Part shown: in pieces, positions 50,429 through 59,105 of the stretch
How the letters are laid out: the number at the start of each line of letters is the position of its first letter
Numbering within the stretch: position 1 is the stretch's first letter
Made by a program: the position numbers and the translations under genes
The notes under the pieces: model-generated
Seen by the model: the letters and a program-made list of their open reading frames with translations, nothing else
Database searches by the model: none
What the model was told of the DNA's origin: nothing
Assembly (NCBI RefSeq): GCF_000956405.1
Contig: NZ_JYIV01000027.1
Location: 62,001 to 126,000, forward strand
DNA: 64,000 bases
Reading direction: 5' to 3'
Source: Microbacterium oxydans
GTDB lineage: Bacteria; Actinomycetota; Actinomycetes; Actinomycetales; Microbacteriaceae

Positions 50429-51709
50429 TCAAACCTCCGGCTCGGCGACGGGGTCTGTCATGACCCGCACACGCGCGATGCGGCGGCGGTCCAGCTCGGC
50501 GACCTGGATCGTCGCACCGGGCACCTCCACGGTGTCTCCGACCACGGCGAGGCGTCCCAGCTGCTCGGTCACGAATCCGGCGATGGTGTCGGACGATCCG
50601 CGCGGCATCGCCAACCCCGTCGCCTCTTCGAAGTCCTGCAGGTTGAGTCGTCCATCGATGCCGTCGTCCGCCGAGATGAACACCTCTGCGTCGTACTCGT
50701 CGAAGATCTCGCCGACCACCTCCTCCACGAGGTCTTCGAGCGTGACGAGACCGTCCGTCCCGCCGTACTCGTCGACGACCACCGCGATGTGATGCCCGTC
50801 GGCCCGCATCCGGGTCAAGGTCGGCAGCACGCCCGCGGTCGACGGGATGTACGGGATGTCGCGCATGAGCGCGCTCAGCGGGCGGGTCGAATCGTCGGCT
50901 GCCGCGTCGAACAGGTCGCGCACGTGCACGAATCCGGTGATGTCGTCGATCGAGGTGTCGGACACGGGGTAGCGAGAGAACGGCAGCTCGCGCACCTGCG
51001 CGATCACCTCTCCGACGCTCGCAGCCTCGTCGAGCGCGACGACCTCCGGCCGCGGACGCATGACCTCGCTGACCTGTCGGCCACGTAGCGAGAGCACGTC
51101 ATCGAGGATGCGCCGTTCGTCATCCGGGAGCCCCTGGTGACTGGCCACGATGTCGCGCACCTCCTCGTCGGTCATCTCGTCGCTGGTCTTGTGCGGATCC
51201 CCGCCGAGCAACCGGACGAGGGCGTTGGTCGAGACCGAGAGCAGCCAGATCACCGGACGCATGATCGTCGCGAACCCGTTGAGGGCGGGGGCGACCGCGT
51301 AGGCGAACTGCGAATTGCGCTGGATCGCGAGACGCTTGGGCACGAGCTCGCCGAGCACGAGCGACAGGTACGCGATCACGAGGGTGAGCACGAGTGTCGC
51401 GATGGTCAGCGAGAGGGCAGGCGTCAGCCCCCACGACTCGAGGACCGGCGCCAGGGATGGCGCGATCGACGTCGCACCGTATGCCGCCGACGCGAAGCCC
51501 GCGACGGTCACCCCGATCTGCACGGCTGACAGGAAGGTGTTGGGATTGCGAGCGAGGGCGGCGACCTTCGCTCCGCGGCGACCACGTTGGCCGATCGCGT
51601 TGATCTGACTCTCACGCAGCGTGACCAGCGCCATCTCCGTCGCAGCGAAGACACCGCCGATCAGCACGAACGCGAGGACGAGGGCGATGTTCCAGAGCAG
51701 GTCGCCCAT
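50429..51709 (-). CDS. CorC/HlyC-type membrane protein with CNNM and CBS domains
   Basis: A 426-residue protein: an N-terminal CNNM/DUF21 membrane domain with about four helices (residues 1-190), a CBS pair (about 200-330; VMRPRPEVVALDEAASVGEVIAQVRE and RADGHHIAVVVDEYGGTDGLVTLEDLVEEVVGEIFDEYD), and a CorC_HlyC domain (about 340-420). Family members affect Mg/Co transport and membrane integrity. Confidence 0.93.
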   Translation of the reverse strand: MGDLLWNIALVLAFVLIGGVFAATEMALVTLRESQINAIGQRGRRGAKVAALARNPNTFLSAVQIGVTVAGFASAAYGATSIAPSLAPVLESWGLTPALSLTIATLVLTLVIAYLSLVLGELVPKRLAIQRNSQFAYAVAPALNGFATIMRPVIWLLSVSTNALVRLLGGDPHKTSDEMTDEEVRDIVASHQGLPDDERRILDDVLSLRGRQVSEVMRPRPEVVALDEAASVGEVIAQVRELPFSRYPVSDTSIDDITGFVHVRDLFDAAADDSTRPLSALMRDIPYIPSTAGVLPTLTRMRADGHHIAVVVDEYGGTDGLVTLEDLVEEVVGEIFDEYDAEVFISADDGIDGRLNLQDFEEATGLAMPRGSSDTIAGFVTEQLGRLAVVGDTVEVPGATIQVAELDRRRIARVRVMTDPVAEPEV

Positions 51710-51737
51710 CAGCGGGCCGCCTCGTCTGTGGTGGGGT

Positions 51738-51763
51738 GAGCGCCCGGGACGAACCGGGCGCTC
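51738..51763 (-). terminator. Hairpin after the TerC gene
   Basis: GAGCGCCCGG (51738-51747) and CCGGGCGCTC (51754-51763) form a perfect 10-bp stem with a 6-nt loop in the 94-bp gap between the TerC-family stop and the CorC-type gene. It is a candidate terminator of the TerC transcript. Confidence 0.6.
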
Positions 51764-51803
51764 GTACTGTCAGAGTCCGAAGAGTCAGAACAGCGCTGCG
51801 CGC

Positions 51804-52844
51804 TCAAGAGTGCTCCTTGTTGTCGGTGGTGTTGTTGGGGGTGGTGGATTCGGTGGATGAGACTGCGTGGGCCGAGGAAGCCGGGGCGCGGCGGGTCTTG
51901 ATCAGACTCGCCACGGTGGCCACGGCGATCGTCGCGCCGATGAAGAGCAGCGAGAACCAGATCGGGATCTCGGGGGCCCATTCGACGCCCTGACCGCCGT
52001 TGACGAACGGCAGCTCGTTGACGTGCAGCGCGTGCAGGACCAGCTTGACGCCGATGAACGCGAGGATGACGGCGAGGCCCTGAGCCAGGTAGACGAGCCG
52101 CTCGAGGAGTCCGCCGATGAGGAAGTACAGCTGACGCAGACCCATGAGCGCGAAGGCGTTCGCCGTGAAGACGATGTAGGCCTGGTCGGTGAGGCCGTAG
52201 ATCGCGGGGATCGAGTCGACAGCGAACACCAGGTCGATGAACCCGATCGCGATGATCGTGAGGAGCATCGGGGTCACGAAGCGCTTGCCGTTCTTCACGA
52301 CGGTGAGCTTGTCCCCGTTGTACTCGTCGCTGACCGGCAGGTGGCGGCGCACGAAGGTCATGAACCGCCCGTTGGCGGGGTTGCTCTCATGGTTGCTGAA
52401 GGCCTGACGGTAGGCCAGCACGAGCAGCAGAGCACCGAACAGGTAGAAGATCCACGAGAAGTTCTCGATGAGCGTCGCGCCGACCGCGATGAAGATGCCG
52501 CGAAGGATCAGCGCGATCACGATGCCGATCATCAGCACCTTCTGCTGATACTTCTTCGGCACGGCGAAGCCGGTCATCACGATGAGGAAGACGAAGAGGT
52601 TGTCGATCGACAGCGCCTTCTCCGTGAGGTAGCCGGCGAAGTACTCGCCGCCGTATGTCCAGCCGGAGACGACGCCGATGCCGACGCCGAACAGCAGCGC
52701 GAGGCTGATGTAGAAGATCGACCAGCGGGCGGATTCACCGATGGTCGGCTCGTGCGGCGTGCGCACGTGCGCGAAGAACTCGTACACGAAGAACGCGATC
52801 GTGACGGCGATCGTGATGATCCAGATCAGGGGGGTGACGTCCAA
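51804..52844 (-). CDS. TerC-family membrane protein, probable manganese exporter
   Basis: A 346-residue TerC-type transporter with about nine helices: SIDNLFVFLIVMTGFAVP and GFIDLVFAVDSIPAIYGLT have the acidic residues conserved in the family. The best start is a TTG at 52844 with GGAG 6 nt upstream; a longer frame would run through the riboswitch. TerC proteins under yybP-ykoY control export Mn2+ or load it onto exoenzymes, so this is the expected role here. Confidence 0.9.
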   Translation of the reverse strand: MDVTPLIWIITIAVTIAFFVYEFFAHVRTPHEPTIGESARWSIFYISLALLFGVGIGVVSGWTYGGEYFAGYLTEKALSIDNLFVFLIVMTGFAVPKKYQQKVLMIGIVIALILRGIFIAVGATLIENFSWIFYLFGALLLVLAYRQAFSNHESNPANGRFMTFVRRHLPVSDEYNGDKLTVVKNGKRFVTPMLLTIIAIGFIDLVFAVDSIPAIYGLTDQAYIVFTANAFALMGLRQLYFLIGGLLERLVYLAQGLAVILAFIGVKLVLHALHVNELPFVNGGQGVEWAPEIPIWFSLLFIGATIAVATVASLIKTRRAPASSAHAVSSTESTTPNNTTDNKEHS

Positions 52845-52878
52845 ATTCGGGCTCCAGACTCGGGGTACGACAGTACCG

Positions 52879-52977
52879 CCAAAGTCTTCTCCATTCCATC
52901 GAACATGGAACCGGTGGCCCGGGATGCGACATGCATCCGTAATGACGACCCCACCGTGTCGGAGTACTCCCCTTGGG
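52879..52977 (-). ncRNA. yybP-ykoY manganese riboswitch
   Basis: On the minus strand the 5' side has AAGGGGAGTA, the middle has GTCGTCATTACGG followed by a stem and CCCGGGCCACC, and the 3' side has GAGAAGACTTTGGCGG. These match the conserved features of the yybP-ykoY aptamer (GGGGAGUA, GUCGUCA...CCGG, AAGACYUU). It precedes a TerC-family gene, its classical target. A short GGTAC/GTACC hairpin lies between the aptamer and the TTG start and could be the expression platform. Confidence 0.85.
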
Positions 52978-53078
52978 TGCCTCCAGAGTAGGAGAACACC
53001 CTTTGCGCTTCCTGTGGATCTGCCGGGAACGGCCAACCACGGGCGAGGACGGAACGTCGGCGAGCGACGCGGGAGCTG

Positions 53079-53732
53079 CTAGTCCCGGATGTCGGAGCGG
53101 GTGAGCTCCTGCTTCTCCGCACGATCGATGATCGCGGGGAGCACCTCGTCGAAGAAGGTCACGAGCACGGCGCGGGTCTCCACGGCATCGCGCTCGAGGA
53201 TGGCGTTGCGCAAGGACGCGACGAATCCGCCGACGACCTCCCAGTCGAAGGCGTCTCTCGCGTGCTGACTGAACCGGCGGATCTGCGGCCCGAGCCGTTC
53301 GATGATGACCGCCCGCGACGCGTTGCCCTCGATACGCGCGAAGCCCGTCGCCGTGCCACGCAGCGCGATGCCGAAGCCGGCGACGTCTCGCGCCTTGATC
53401 GCGGCGGTCATCTCATCCGCGAGTTCGGCGAGGTACGCGAGATCGTCATCCTGGATGAGCGGCATCACGTGGCGCACCGATCCGATCCAGATGTCTCCGA
53501 AGAGGTCCACCGCGTTGCGGACCTGGTCGAGATCGATCGGCGCGACCCGGGTGTAACGGTTGCGCTGCATCTCCACGAGGCCGTGGTCGGCCAGTCGATC
53601 GAGCGCGTGGCGGATCGGCGTCTTCGAGGTTCCGAGGCGTTCGGCGAGCTCGTAGTCGCGCAGGCGCTCGCCCGGGCGAAGCTCGCCGCTGATGATCGCG
53701 TCCTGCAGCCTGTTGTAGGCCTCGTCGCTCAT
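53079..53732 (-). CDS. GntR/FadR-family transcriptional regulator
   Basis: A 217-residue regulator from ATG 53732 (a TTG 21 codons upstream is an alternative). The winged helix is YNRLQDAIISGELRPGERLRDYELAERLGTSKTPIRHALDRLADHGLVEM; the C-terminal half is an FCD-like helical ligand domain (about 90-210). Divergent from a transporter gene with inverted repeats between them, it probably controls that transporter and itself. Confidence 0.9.
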   Translation of the reverse strand: MSDEAYNRLQDAIISGELRPGERLRDYELAERLGTSKTPIRHALDRLADHGLVEMQRNRYTRVAPIDLDQVRNAVDLFGDIWIGSVRHVMPLIQDDDLAYLAELADEMTAAIKARDVAGFGIALRGTATGFARIEGNASRAVIIERLGPQIRRFSQHARDAFDWEVVGGFVASLRNAILERDAVETRAVLVTFFDEVLPAIIDRAEKQELTRSDIRD

Positions 53733-53796
53733 CGATCTGCGCTCAAGGGGTCCGCCTGAGAGTGCCACTGCCTTGTCCTCCACTCGAGCACGCAAA

Positions 53797-53834
53797 TGTA
53801 GTAGAGCCTGAAGTTCTACCTACACTGCAATGTA
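53797..53834. promoter_or_regulatory. Operator-like inverted repeats between GntR gene and transporter
   Basis: TGTAGTAGA (53797-53805) and TCTACCTACA (53815-53824) form an inverted repeat with one extra base, and TACACTGCAATGTA (53821-53834) is a near-palindrome overlapping it. Both lie between divergent genes, about 50-85 bp from the transporter start. Confidence 0.6.
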
Positions 53835-53882
53835 TCGCATCCCGCGTAATCGCCGTGAGAAAACAGGGTCTTGGAGGTGGTG

Positions 53883-54845
53883 ATGCGCGAGCTGACAGCA
53901 TGGGGCGAGCGACACCAGGTGATGTTGTACCTGACGTCCATCGTCGTCGGCGCCGCGATCGGCCTGTGGGCACCTGCGAGCGCTCCGTGGTGGGAGTCTG
54001 CGATGACCCCTGCCCTGGGGCTGCTGCTCTACGCCACGTTCCTGAGCGTGCCGTTCTCACGCGTCGGGCGGGCCTTCACCGACTGGCGCTTCCTCGTGAC
54101 GCTGCTGATCGTGAACTTCGCCGTCGTGCCGCTCGTGGTGTTCGGCATGAGCAGGTTCGTCGCCGCCGACGAAGCCGTGCTCCTCGGTGTACTGCTCGTG
54201 CTGCTCACTCCCTGCGTGGACTACGTGATCGTGTTCACCGGCCTCGCCGGTGGCGACCGCGCCCGGCTGCTGGCGGCGACTCCCCTGCTCATGCTGGTGC
54301 AGACCCCCCTGCTCCCCGTCTACGTCTCCCTCATCATGGGGCCGGGCGTTCTGCGTTCGTTCGATGCCCGCCCTTTCGTCGACGCGTTCCTCCTCCTGAT
54401 CGTGCTGCCTCTCGGGCTGGCCGCGCTGACGCAGCTGACGGCGAGGAGACACGCATTCGCCCGTGCCGTCGAGGCGGGATCGGCAGGGGGAATGGTGCCG
54501 CTCATGATGCTCACCCTGTTCACCGTCGTCGCCTCGCAGGTGGCGAACCTCGGCGACGCATGGGCAGGCGTGCTCATGACGGTTCCCCTCTTCCTGGGGT
54601 TCGCCGCGATCGTCGGCCCGCTGGCAGCCTTGGCGGCGCGCGTCGCACGACTCGACGTTGCGGGCCGGCGTGCCGCGGTGTTCAGCGCCGTCACACGCAA
54701 CTCGCTCGTGGTGCTGCCGCTCGCCCTGGCGCTGCCGAGCACCTTCGCGATCACCCCGCTCGTCGTCGTGACGCAGACGATGGTGGAGCTGATCCTCATG
54801 GTCGCGCTGGTCGCCGTGATCCCGCGCCTGGTCCGGAACCGCTGA
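53883..54845 (+). CDS. Arsenite/bile-acid:sodium-symporter-family transporter
   Basis: A 320-residue protein with about ten hydrophobic helices in the BASS/ACR3-like superfamily: LLLYATFLSVPFSRVGRAF, LLVLLTPCVDYVIVFTGLAGGDRARLLAATPLLMLVQTPLLP (with the conserved Cys of arsenite carriers) and VFSAVTRNSLVVLPLALALP. The ATG at 53883 has GGAGGTG upstream. Arsenite export is a guess from family; an organic anion is also possible, and no other ars genes are near. Confidence 0.85.
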   Translation: MRELTAWGERHQVMLYLTSIVVGAAIGLWAPASAPWWESAMTPALGLLLYATFLSVPFSRVGRAFTDWRFLVTLLIVNFAVVPLVVFGMSRFVAADEAVLLGVLLVLLTPCVDYVIVFTGLAGGDRARLLAATPLLMLVQTPLLPVYVSLIMGPGVLRSFDARPFVDAFLLLIVLPLGLAALTQLTARRHAFARAVEAGSAGGMVPLMMLTLFTVVASQVANLGDAWAGVLMTVPLFLGFAAIVGPLAALAARVARLDVAGRRAAVFSAVTRNSLVVLPLALALPSTFAITPLVVVTQTMVELILMVALVAVIPRLVRNR

Positions 54846-54928
54846 CCGCGCGCTGCTCTCGGGCGATATCGCGACCGTATCGGAAACGGCATACGCTCCC
54901 GCAACCGCCTCTGCCGTGGGCTGGAGAC

Positions 54929-56125
54929 ATGAACGATCTCGCTCCACCCTCTGCGGCACCCGACACCGCATCCTCCCCCCGTCGCATCGCCTCGCTCGAC
55001 GTCATCCGAGGAGTGGCCATCCTCGGCACTCTCGCGAGCAACATCTGGCTCTTCCGTGCGTTCTTCGGCGAACGGGTCATCGACATCTGGTGGGACGACC
55101 TGCTGTCGGCCGCCTCGAACGGGAAATTCCTCGGCCTGCTGACGATCATGTTCGGGATCGGACTCGAGATCCAACGCCAGGCGGCCCTGCGTCGGGGAAG
55201 CCGATGGCCCGGCACCTATCTGATCCGCACCGGGCTGCTGTTCCTCGACGGGATGCTGAACTACATCTTCGTGGTGCAGTTCGACGTGCTCCGCGCCTAC
55301 GCGATCCTCGGCTTCGTGGTCGCCTTCGTGCTGCTGCTGCCCGAGAAGCGCCAGTGGATCTTCATCGGTGTCGCACTGACCGCGCACGTGACCCTCATGC
55401 TCATGCCGCTGTTCACCGCCGATGGCACCTTCATGCTCCCGGGGATCGTGTTCCCCGGCGACGCAGGCGATTCGAGCGGGCAGTCGGGTTACTGGGCAAC
55501 GGTGCAGGCGAACACCCTCACCGTGTTCTCCGACCTCACCATCGGCACCGACACCGGATCGATCATGACTCTCGGACTCGTCCTCTTCACGCTGGGCGCG
55601 ATGCTGTACCGCCACGGGCTGTTCGAGACCCGAGGCGCGCGCCTGAGGAAGTGGGTCATGATCATCGGACTCGGCATCGGCCTTCCGTTGGAGCTCACCT
55701 TCTTCCTCGCGCAGGATCAGATCGGCCTTGATAGGTTCCTCTCCGCTCCCTTCGTCGCCTTCGGCATCCTCGCCCTCATGGCGGACTTCTATCAGCGACG
55801 CCCCATCGGCTTCGTCGGTGGGCAGCTCTCCCTCGTCGGACGGATGGCGTTGAGCTGCTACGTGCTGCAGAACATCCTCGGCAGAGTCGCACAGCAGGTG
55901 ATCGGTCACTCGCCCCTGTCGTCGGCGCTCGACCCGCTCGTGGGCACGCTCGTGATGTTCGTCGGCATCGCCGGCGCCGTCGTCCTCTTCGCGAACCTCT
56001 GGTCCCGCCGGTTCCGTAAGGGACCCCTCGAGTACATCTGGGACGTCAGCTTCCGATTCCTCACTCGCCGGCGCTCGGTATCCGCCTGGACGACGACGCC
56101 GAAAGCCTCCCTCCCGCGCTCCTAG
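54929..56125 (+). CDS. DUF418 membrane protein
   Basis: A 398-residue protein with about ten hydrophobic helices: RIASLDVIRGVAILGTLASNIWLF at the N-terminus and SLVGRMALSCYVLQNILGRV near the C-terminal DUF418 segment are diagnostic. GGAG precedes the ATG at 54929. DUF418 proteins resemble acyltransferase-3-type membrane proteins but their role is not known. Confidence 0.88.
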   Translation: MNDLAPPSAAPDTASSPRRIASLDVIRGVAILGTLASNIWLFRAFFGERVIDIWWDDLLSAASNGKFLGLLTIMFGIGLEIQRQAALRRGSRWPGTYLIRTGLLFLDGMLNYIFVVQFDVLRAYAILGFVVAFVLLLPEKRQWIFIGVALTAHVTLMLMPLFTADGTFMLPGIVFPGDAGDSSGQSGYWATVQANTLTVFSDLTIGTDTGSIMTLGLVLFTLGAMLYRHGLFETRGARLRKWVMIIGLGIGLPLELTFFLAQDQIGLDRFLSAPFVAFGILALMADFYQRRPIGFVGGQLSLVGRMALSCYVLQNILGRVAQQVIGHSPLSSALDPLVGTLVMFVGIAGAVVLFANLWSRRFRKGPLEYIWDVSFRFLTRRRSVSAWTTTPKASLPRS

Positions 56126-56147
56126 GGGTGGCGTTCCGGTTGCGCCT

Positions 56148-57293
56148 CTATCCGCGGCAGGTCGCGACGTCGGTCGGCGCAGCGTCGACGACCGACGTCG
56201 TCACGGCGGTCCAGCTCGTCGTCGTCCCCGCGGGGAAACTGGCGTACGCGATGAGTGTGACCTCGCGTTCGCCGATGTATTGCCCGGTCTTCGGGTCGAT
56301 GATGATGTCGTACTGGACGTTGTTCGCCGGTTCGAGCCGGCCGATCGCGACACCGGTGGTGCCGTTCAAGGTCGCTTGCTGGTCCGTGATCGTCACTCCG
56401 GGGATCAACGCGGCCGCTTTGTACAGCGCCGACCGGAACTCGGCGGGCGCGGTCCCCCGCTCGAGAGCGGATGTGATCCACTCCAGTGCCTGTCCGTCGC
56501 GGGACTGCCCGGAGTGACCGTTCCACTCGTAGATCTTGCTCAGGAGCTGCGCCGGGTCACGAGGAAGTGCGCCGTAGTCGGCGCTCATGCCCGTCATCGT
56601 GCTGTACCCGACGACGCTGCGCCCGTTCGGACCTATCCCGCCAGGGAATCGTCGGATGACGCTCGAGTCGTACGCGTAGAAGTTCGCTGACTGTTCCCCG
56701 GCGAAAGCCTCCGACCTGGGACCGAACGTCTGCGACGGCCATCGTCCGCATTGGATCCATACCCAGTCGCCGTCGCGATCAGCGGGTACGTAAAGCTCGT
56801 CGTGATAGCCGTCGATCGTGGAGACAGCGTCTTCCGGCAGGATGTTCCCGTCGTTGGCTTCGATCTTCGCAGCATCCTTTTCGAGAGTTCCGACGGCAGC
56901 GAAAGCGCCATCCGTACGAACGAACAGATACTGCCCTGGCCCGACGACCGGGTCGCTGACCTCCATGGTCGCGAGCGCTGCAGTGTGGAGCGCGCTCGCC
57001 GCAGCGGGATCGGCTCCGCCATTCCAATCGGCAACGCCTAGGACGTTTGTGGCCACCAGCGCGACAGCGAGGCTGGCTGCGCCGAGAGCGGAGAACCCCG
57101 CCCACACGACTGCGCGTCGATGACGCGCCGGCGTGGGACGGAACCTCGTGTCCTCACCCAGCTGCGCGAAGAGCGCTACGGGCACCTCCCCGTCGACACG
57201 TGCGGCGAGAGCGGCGCGTCCTCTCGTCAGCGCCTCGGGGCTCGGCACACGGGAATCGTCACGCGTGCTGCGGAGAAGCGTCAGCTCGTCCAT
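56148..57293 (-). CDS. CU044_5270-family protein, putative anti-sigma partner
   Basis: A 381-residue protein with a cytoplasmic N-terminus (about 1-75), one transmembrane helix (VVWAGFSALGAASLAVALVATNVLG) and an extracellular part with no recognised enzyme motif. The first 35 bp overlap the end of the ECF sigma-factor gene. This layout is typical of sigma/anti-sigma pairs, but the anti-sigma role is inferred. Confidence 0.75.
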   Translation of the reverse strand: MDELTLLRSTRDDSRVPSPEALTRGRAALAARVDGEVPVALFAQLGEDTRFRPTPARHRRAVVWAGFSALGAASLAVALVATNVLGVADWNGGADPAAASALHTAALATMEVSDPVVGPGQYLFVRTDGAFAAVGTLEKDAAKIEANDGNILPEDAVSTIDGYHDELYVPADRDGDWVWIQCGRWPSQTFGPRSEAFAGEQSANFYAYDSSVIRRFPGGIGPNGRSVVGYSTMTGMSADYGALPRDPAQLLSKIYEWNGHSGQSRDGQALEWITSALERGTAPAEFRSALYKAAALIPGVTITDQQATLNGTTGVAIGRLEPANNVQYDIIIDPKTGQYIGEREVTLIAYASFPAGTTTSWTAVTTSVVDAAPTDVATCRG

Positions 57294-57852
57294 GATCCGT
57301 CTCCTGTTCGATCGAGGTGCGTGCAGCCGCGCGACGAAGCTTCCGCCGCGCGCGGTTGAGTCGTGACCGCACGGTGCCGACAGGTACCTGCATCGCCTGA
57401 GCGATCGACGCATAGTCGAGATCGCCCCAGGCGTAAAGCAGCAGAGTGTCCCGGTCTGCGACAGGCAGACGTCGAAGAGCCTTCTTCAACCGCCGAGTGA
57501 GTCGCTCCGCATCGATGCGGGCGCCTGCTTGCTCGATGAAATCGGGGGCGACCTGAGCGGCGAGGTCAGCGGACATCCCCTTCCATGCGATGGCCTCGAC
57601 CCGGGCATGTCTGCGAATGAGCCGGGTCGCGATGCCGAGAAGCCATGGTCGCGCACTCTGCACCGTGACGTCATACGCCGCGCGTCGGTCGAACGCCACG
57701 AGGAACGTCTCGGACATCACGTCGTCCGCCGCATGATCACCCAAGCGCTGAGCTGCATAGCGGTACACCGAGGTCGCATCACGTGCGTACAGCGTCTCGA
57801 AGACAGCAGGCTCGAGGATCGAGCGTTCAATCACCTCGTTGTCGGGGCTCAC
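57259..57852 (-). CDS. ECF-family RNA polymerase sigma factor
   Basis: A 197-residue sigma-70 family factor. Region 2 contains FETLYARDATSVYRYAAQRLGDHAADDVMSETFLVAFDRR, and region 4 has LPVADRDTLLLYAWGDLDYASIAQAMQVPVGTVRSRLNRARRKLR. It overlaps the CU044_5270-type gene by 35 bp. An 8-bp inverted repeat lies just upstream of its ATG. Confidence 0.93.
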   Translation of the reverse strand: MSPDNEVIERSILEPAVFETLYARDATSVYRYAAQRLGDHAADDVMSETFLVAFDRRAAYDVTVQSARPWLLGIATRLIRRHARVEAIAWKGMSADLAAQVAPDFIEQAGARIDAERLTRRLKKALRRLPVADRDTLLLYAWGDLDYASIAQAMQVPVGTVRSRLNRARRKLRRAAARTSIEQETDHGRADASPQHA

Positions 57853-57856
57853 ATCC

Positions 57857-57894
57857 GTATTGCTCGATTCGGTCGATCCGGTTCACAGCAATAC
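57857..57894. promoter_or_regulatory. Inverted repeat upstream of the ECF sigma gene
   Basis: GTATTGCT (57857-57864) and AGCAATAC (57887-57894) are perfect 8-bp complementary arms 22 bp apart, beginning 5 bp before the sigma-factor start codon. It is well placed as an operator in the sigma gene promoter. Confidence 0.5.
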
Positions 57895-58308
57895 TGCAAG
57901 AGGTCGTTCGACGTTGTCGGCACGAGCGATGAATTGGCCCTCGGCGCTGACTTCGCGTGGGTGGATGTCCGATCTCACGAAAGCTGTCGGTCGGTGAGAC
58001 AGAACATTCCCGGGAAGACGGGTGAGTGATGCACGGTCGAGGCTGCCGGCTGTCTCACGAAAGATGTCGTAAATCACCTTCCACTCTCACGCTGCCTAAA
58101 ACGTCGAACGGCCAGTTTCGGCGCATCTGGTTTCGGCAGGGGGTTTCGGCGGGTGCGCGATCGGCGTGTCGTGCGATCGGTGTAGATAGCAGTTGTAGGT
58201 GACGTTCTTTTCGCGGTGCTAAATGTCCCGGGATGAGAGCGCGAACGTGGATGTTCCGGCAGGAACTGGACGCTCTTAGACGCCATCCGACAGGCGAAGT
58301 GGCGGCCG
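57895..58308. other. Gene-free stretch carrying transposon-end-like repeats
   Basis: About 410 bp between the sigma-factor promoter and the LysE gene. It holds two copies of TCTCACGAAAGMTGTCG (57973-57989 and 58053-58069) exactly 80 bp apart and otherwise no supported gene; a 90-codon minus-strand frame with Arg-rich composition (58074-58346) is not convincing. Confidence 0.6.
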
Positions 58309-58956
58309 CTATGGGGCCACAGCGGGCGCCGGGGCATCAATCGCAAGCTTCACGCCGATTGCGCCCAGGAGTGTGCCCGTGACCCACTTCTGCCACCGCA
58401 TCCAGGCCGGCTTGCGTTGTAGAAACGTGGCGACTGATCCGGCGGCGATGATGATCGCGCCGTTCACGGCAACGCCGACGAGGATCTGGATCGCGCCGAG
58501 CTGGAATCCTTGGGCCACGATGCTGCCTGCGGTGGGGTCGATGAACTGCGGGATGAGCGCCAGGTAGAGGATCGCGACCTTCGGATTGAGGAGGTTCGTC
58601 AGGAGGCCCATGCGGAAGAGCTTGCCGAACGAGTCACGCGGAAGATCGTTGGTCTCGAACAGCGACTTCCCGCCCGGGCGAAGTGTCTTGTAGGCGAGCC
58701 AGAGAAGGTAGACGGCCCCCGCGACCTTCAGTGCGATGAACAGCCACGGCACGACGAGGAACACTGCCGCCAATCCCAGGTTGGCCATCACCATGTACAC
58801 CACGAAGCCAACGGCCGTGCCGGACAGCGACATCATTCCGGCACGCCATCCCTGGCTGATGCTGCGAGAGACCAGGTACATCATGTTCGGCCCGGGGGTG
58901 AGAGCGAGGCCGAGCTCGATGAGAGCGATGCCGACGGCGGCGGACAACGAGATCAT
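58309..58956 (-). CDS. LysE/RhtB-family amino-acid exporter
   Basis: A 215-residue six-helix exporter: IALIELGLALTPGPNMMYLVSRSISQGWRAG carries the family's GPNM-type signature, followed by LGLAAVFLVVPWLFIALKVAGAVYLLWLAYKTLR and LNPKVAILYLALIPQF. The ATG at 58956 is used. It sits between the left end repeats and the AAA ATPase gene, so it is passenger DNA. Substrate unknown. Confidence 0.9.
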   Translation of the reverse strand: MISLSAAVGIALIELGLALTPGPNMMYLVSRSISQGWRAGMMSLSGTAVGFVVYMVMANLGLAAVFLVVPWLFIALKVAGAVYLLWLAYKTLRPGGKSLFETNDLPRDSFGKLFRMGLLTNLLNPKVAILYLALIPQFIDPTAGSIVAQGFQLGAIQILVGVAVNGAIIIAAGSVATFLQRKPAWMRWQKWVTGTLLGAIGVKLAIDAPAPAVAP

Positions 58957-59105
58957 GCACGCTTCTTTCTTGTGGTGGGTTGCGAGGAGGCTTCCCCTCG
59001 ATGCCGAGCTGCACTCAGTCTTCCACTCCGTGAACTCAGCCAATCGAATCGGACGGGGTGGCCTCTGTCTATGTAAGGGCCCGGACGTCATGGTCTCAGC
59101 TGCGC

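Noticed and set aside
52845-53036. N-terminal extension of the TerC gene to 53036.
   Set aside because: It reads through the manganese riboswitch; a TTG with GGAG at 52844 gives the family-typical start.
53762-54928. Plus-strand continuation of the DUF418 frame upstream to 53762 (would make a fused protein).
   Set aside because: The upstream part is the shadow of the divergent transporter gene; the ATG at 54929 has a good ribosome-binding site and gives normal family length.
58074-58346. A 90-codon minus-strand frame in the left transposon flank.
   Set aside because: Arg-rich composition, no ribosome-binding site, and overlap with the LysE gene and end repeats.
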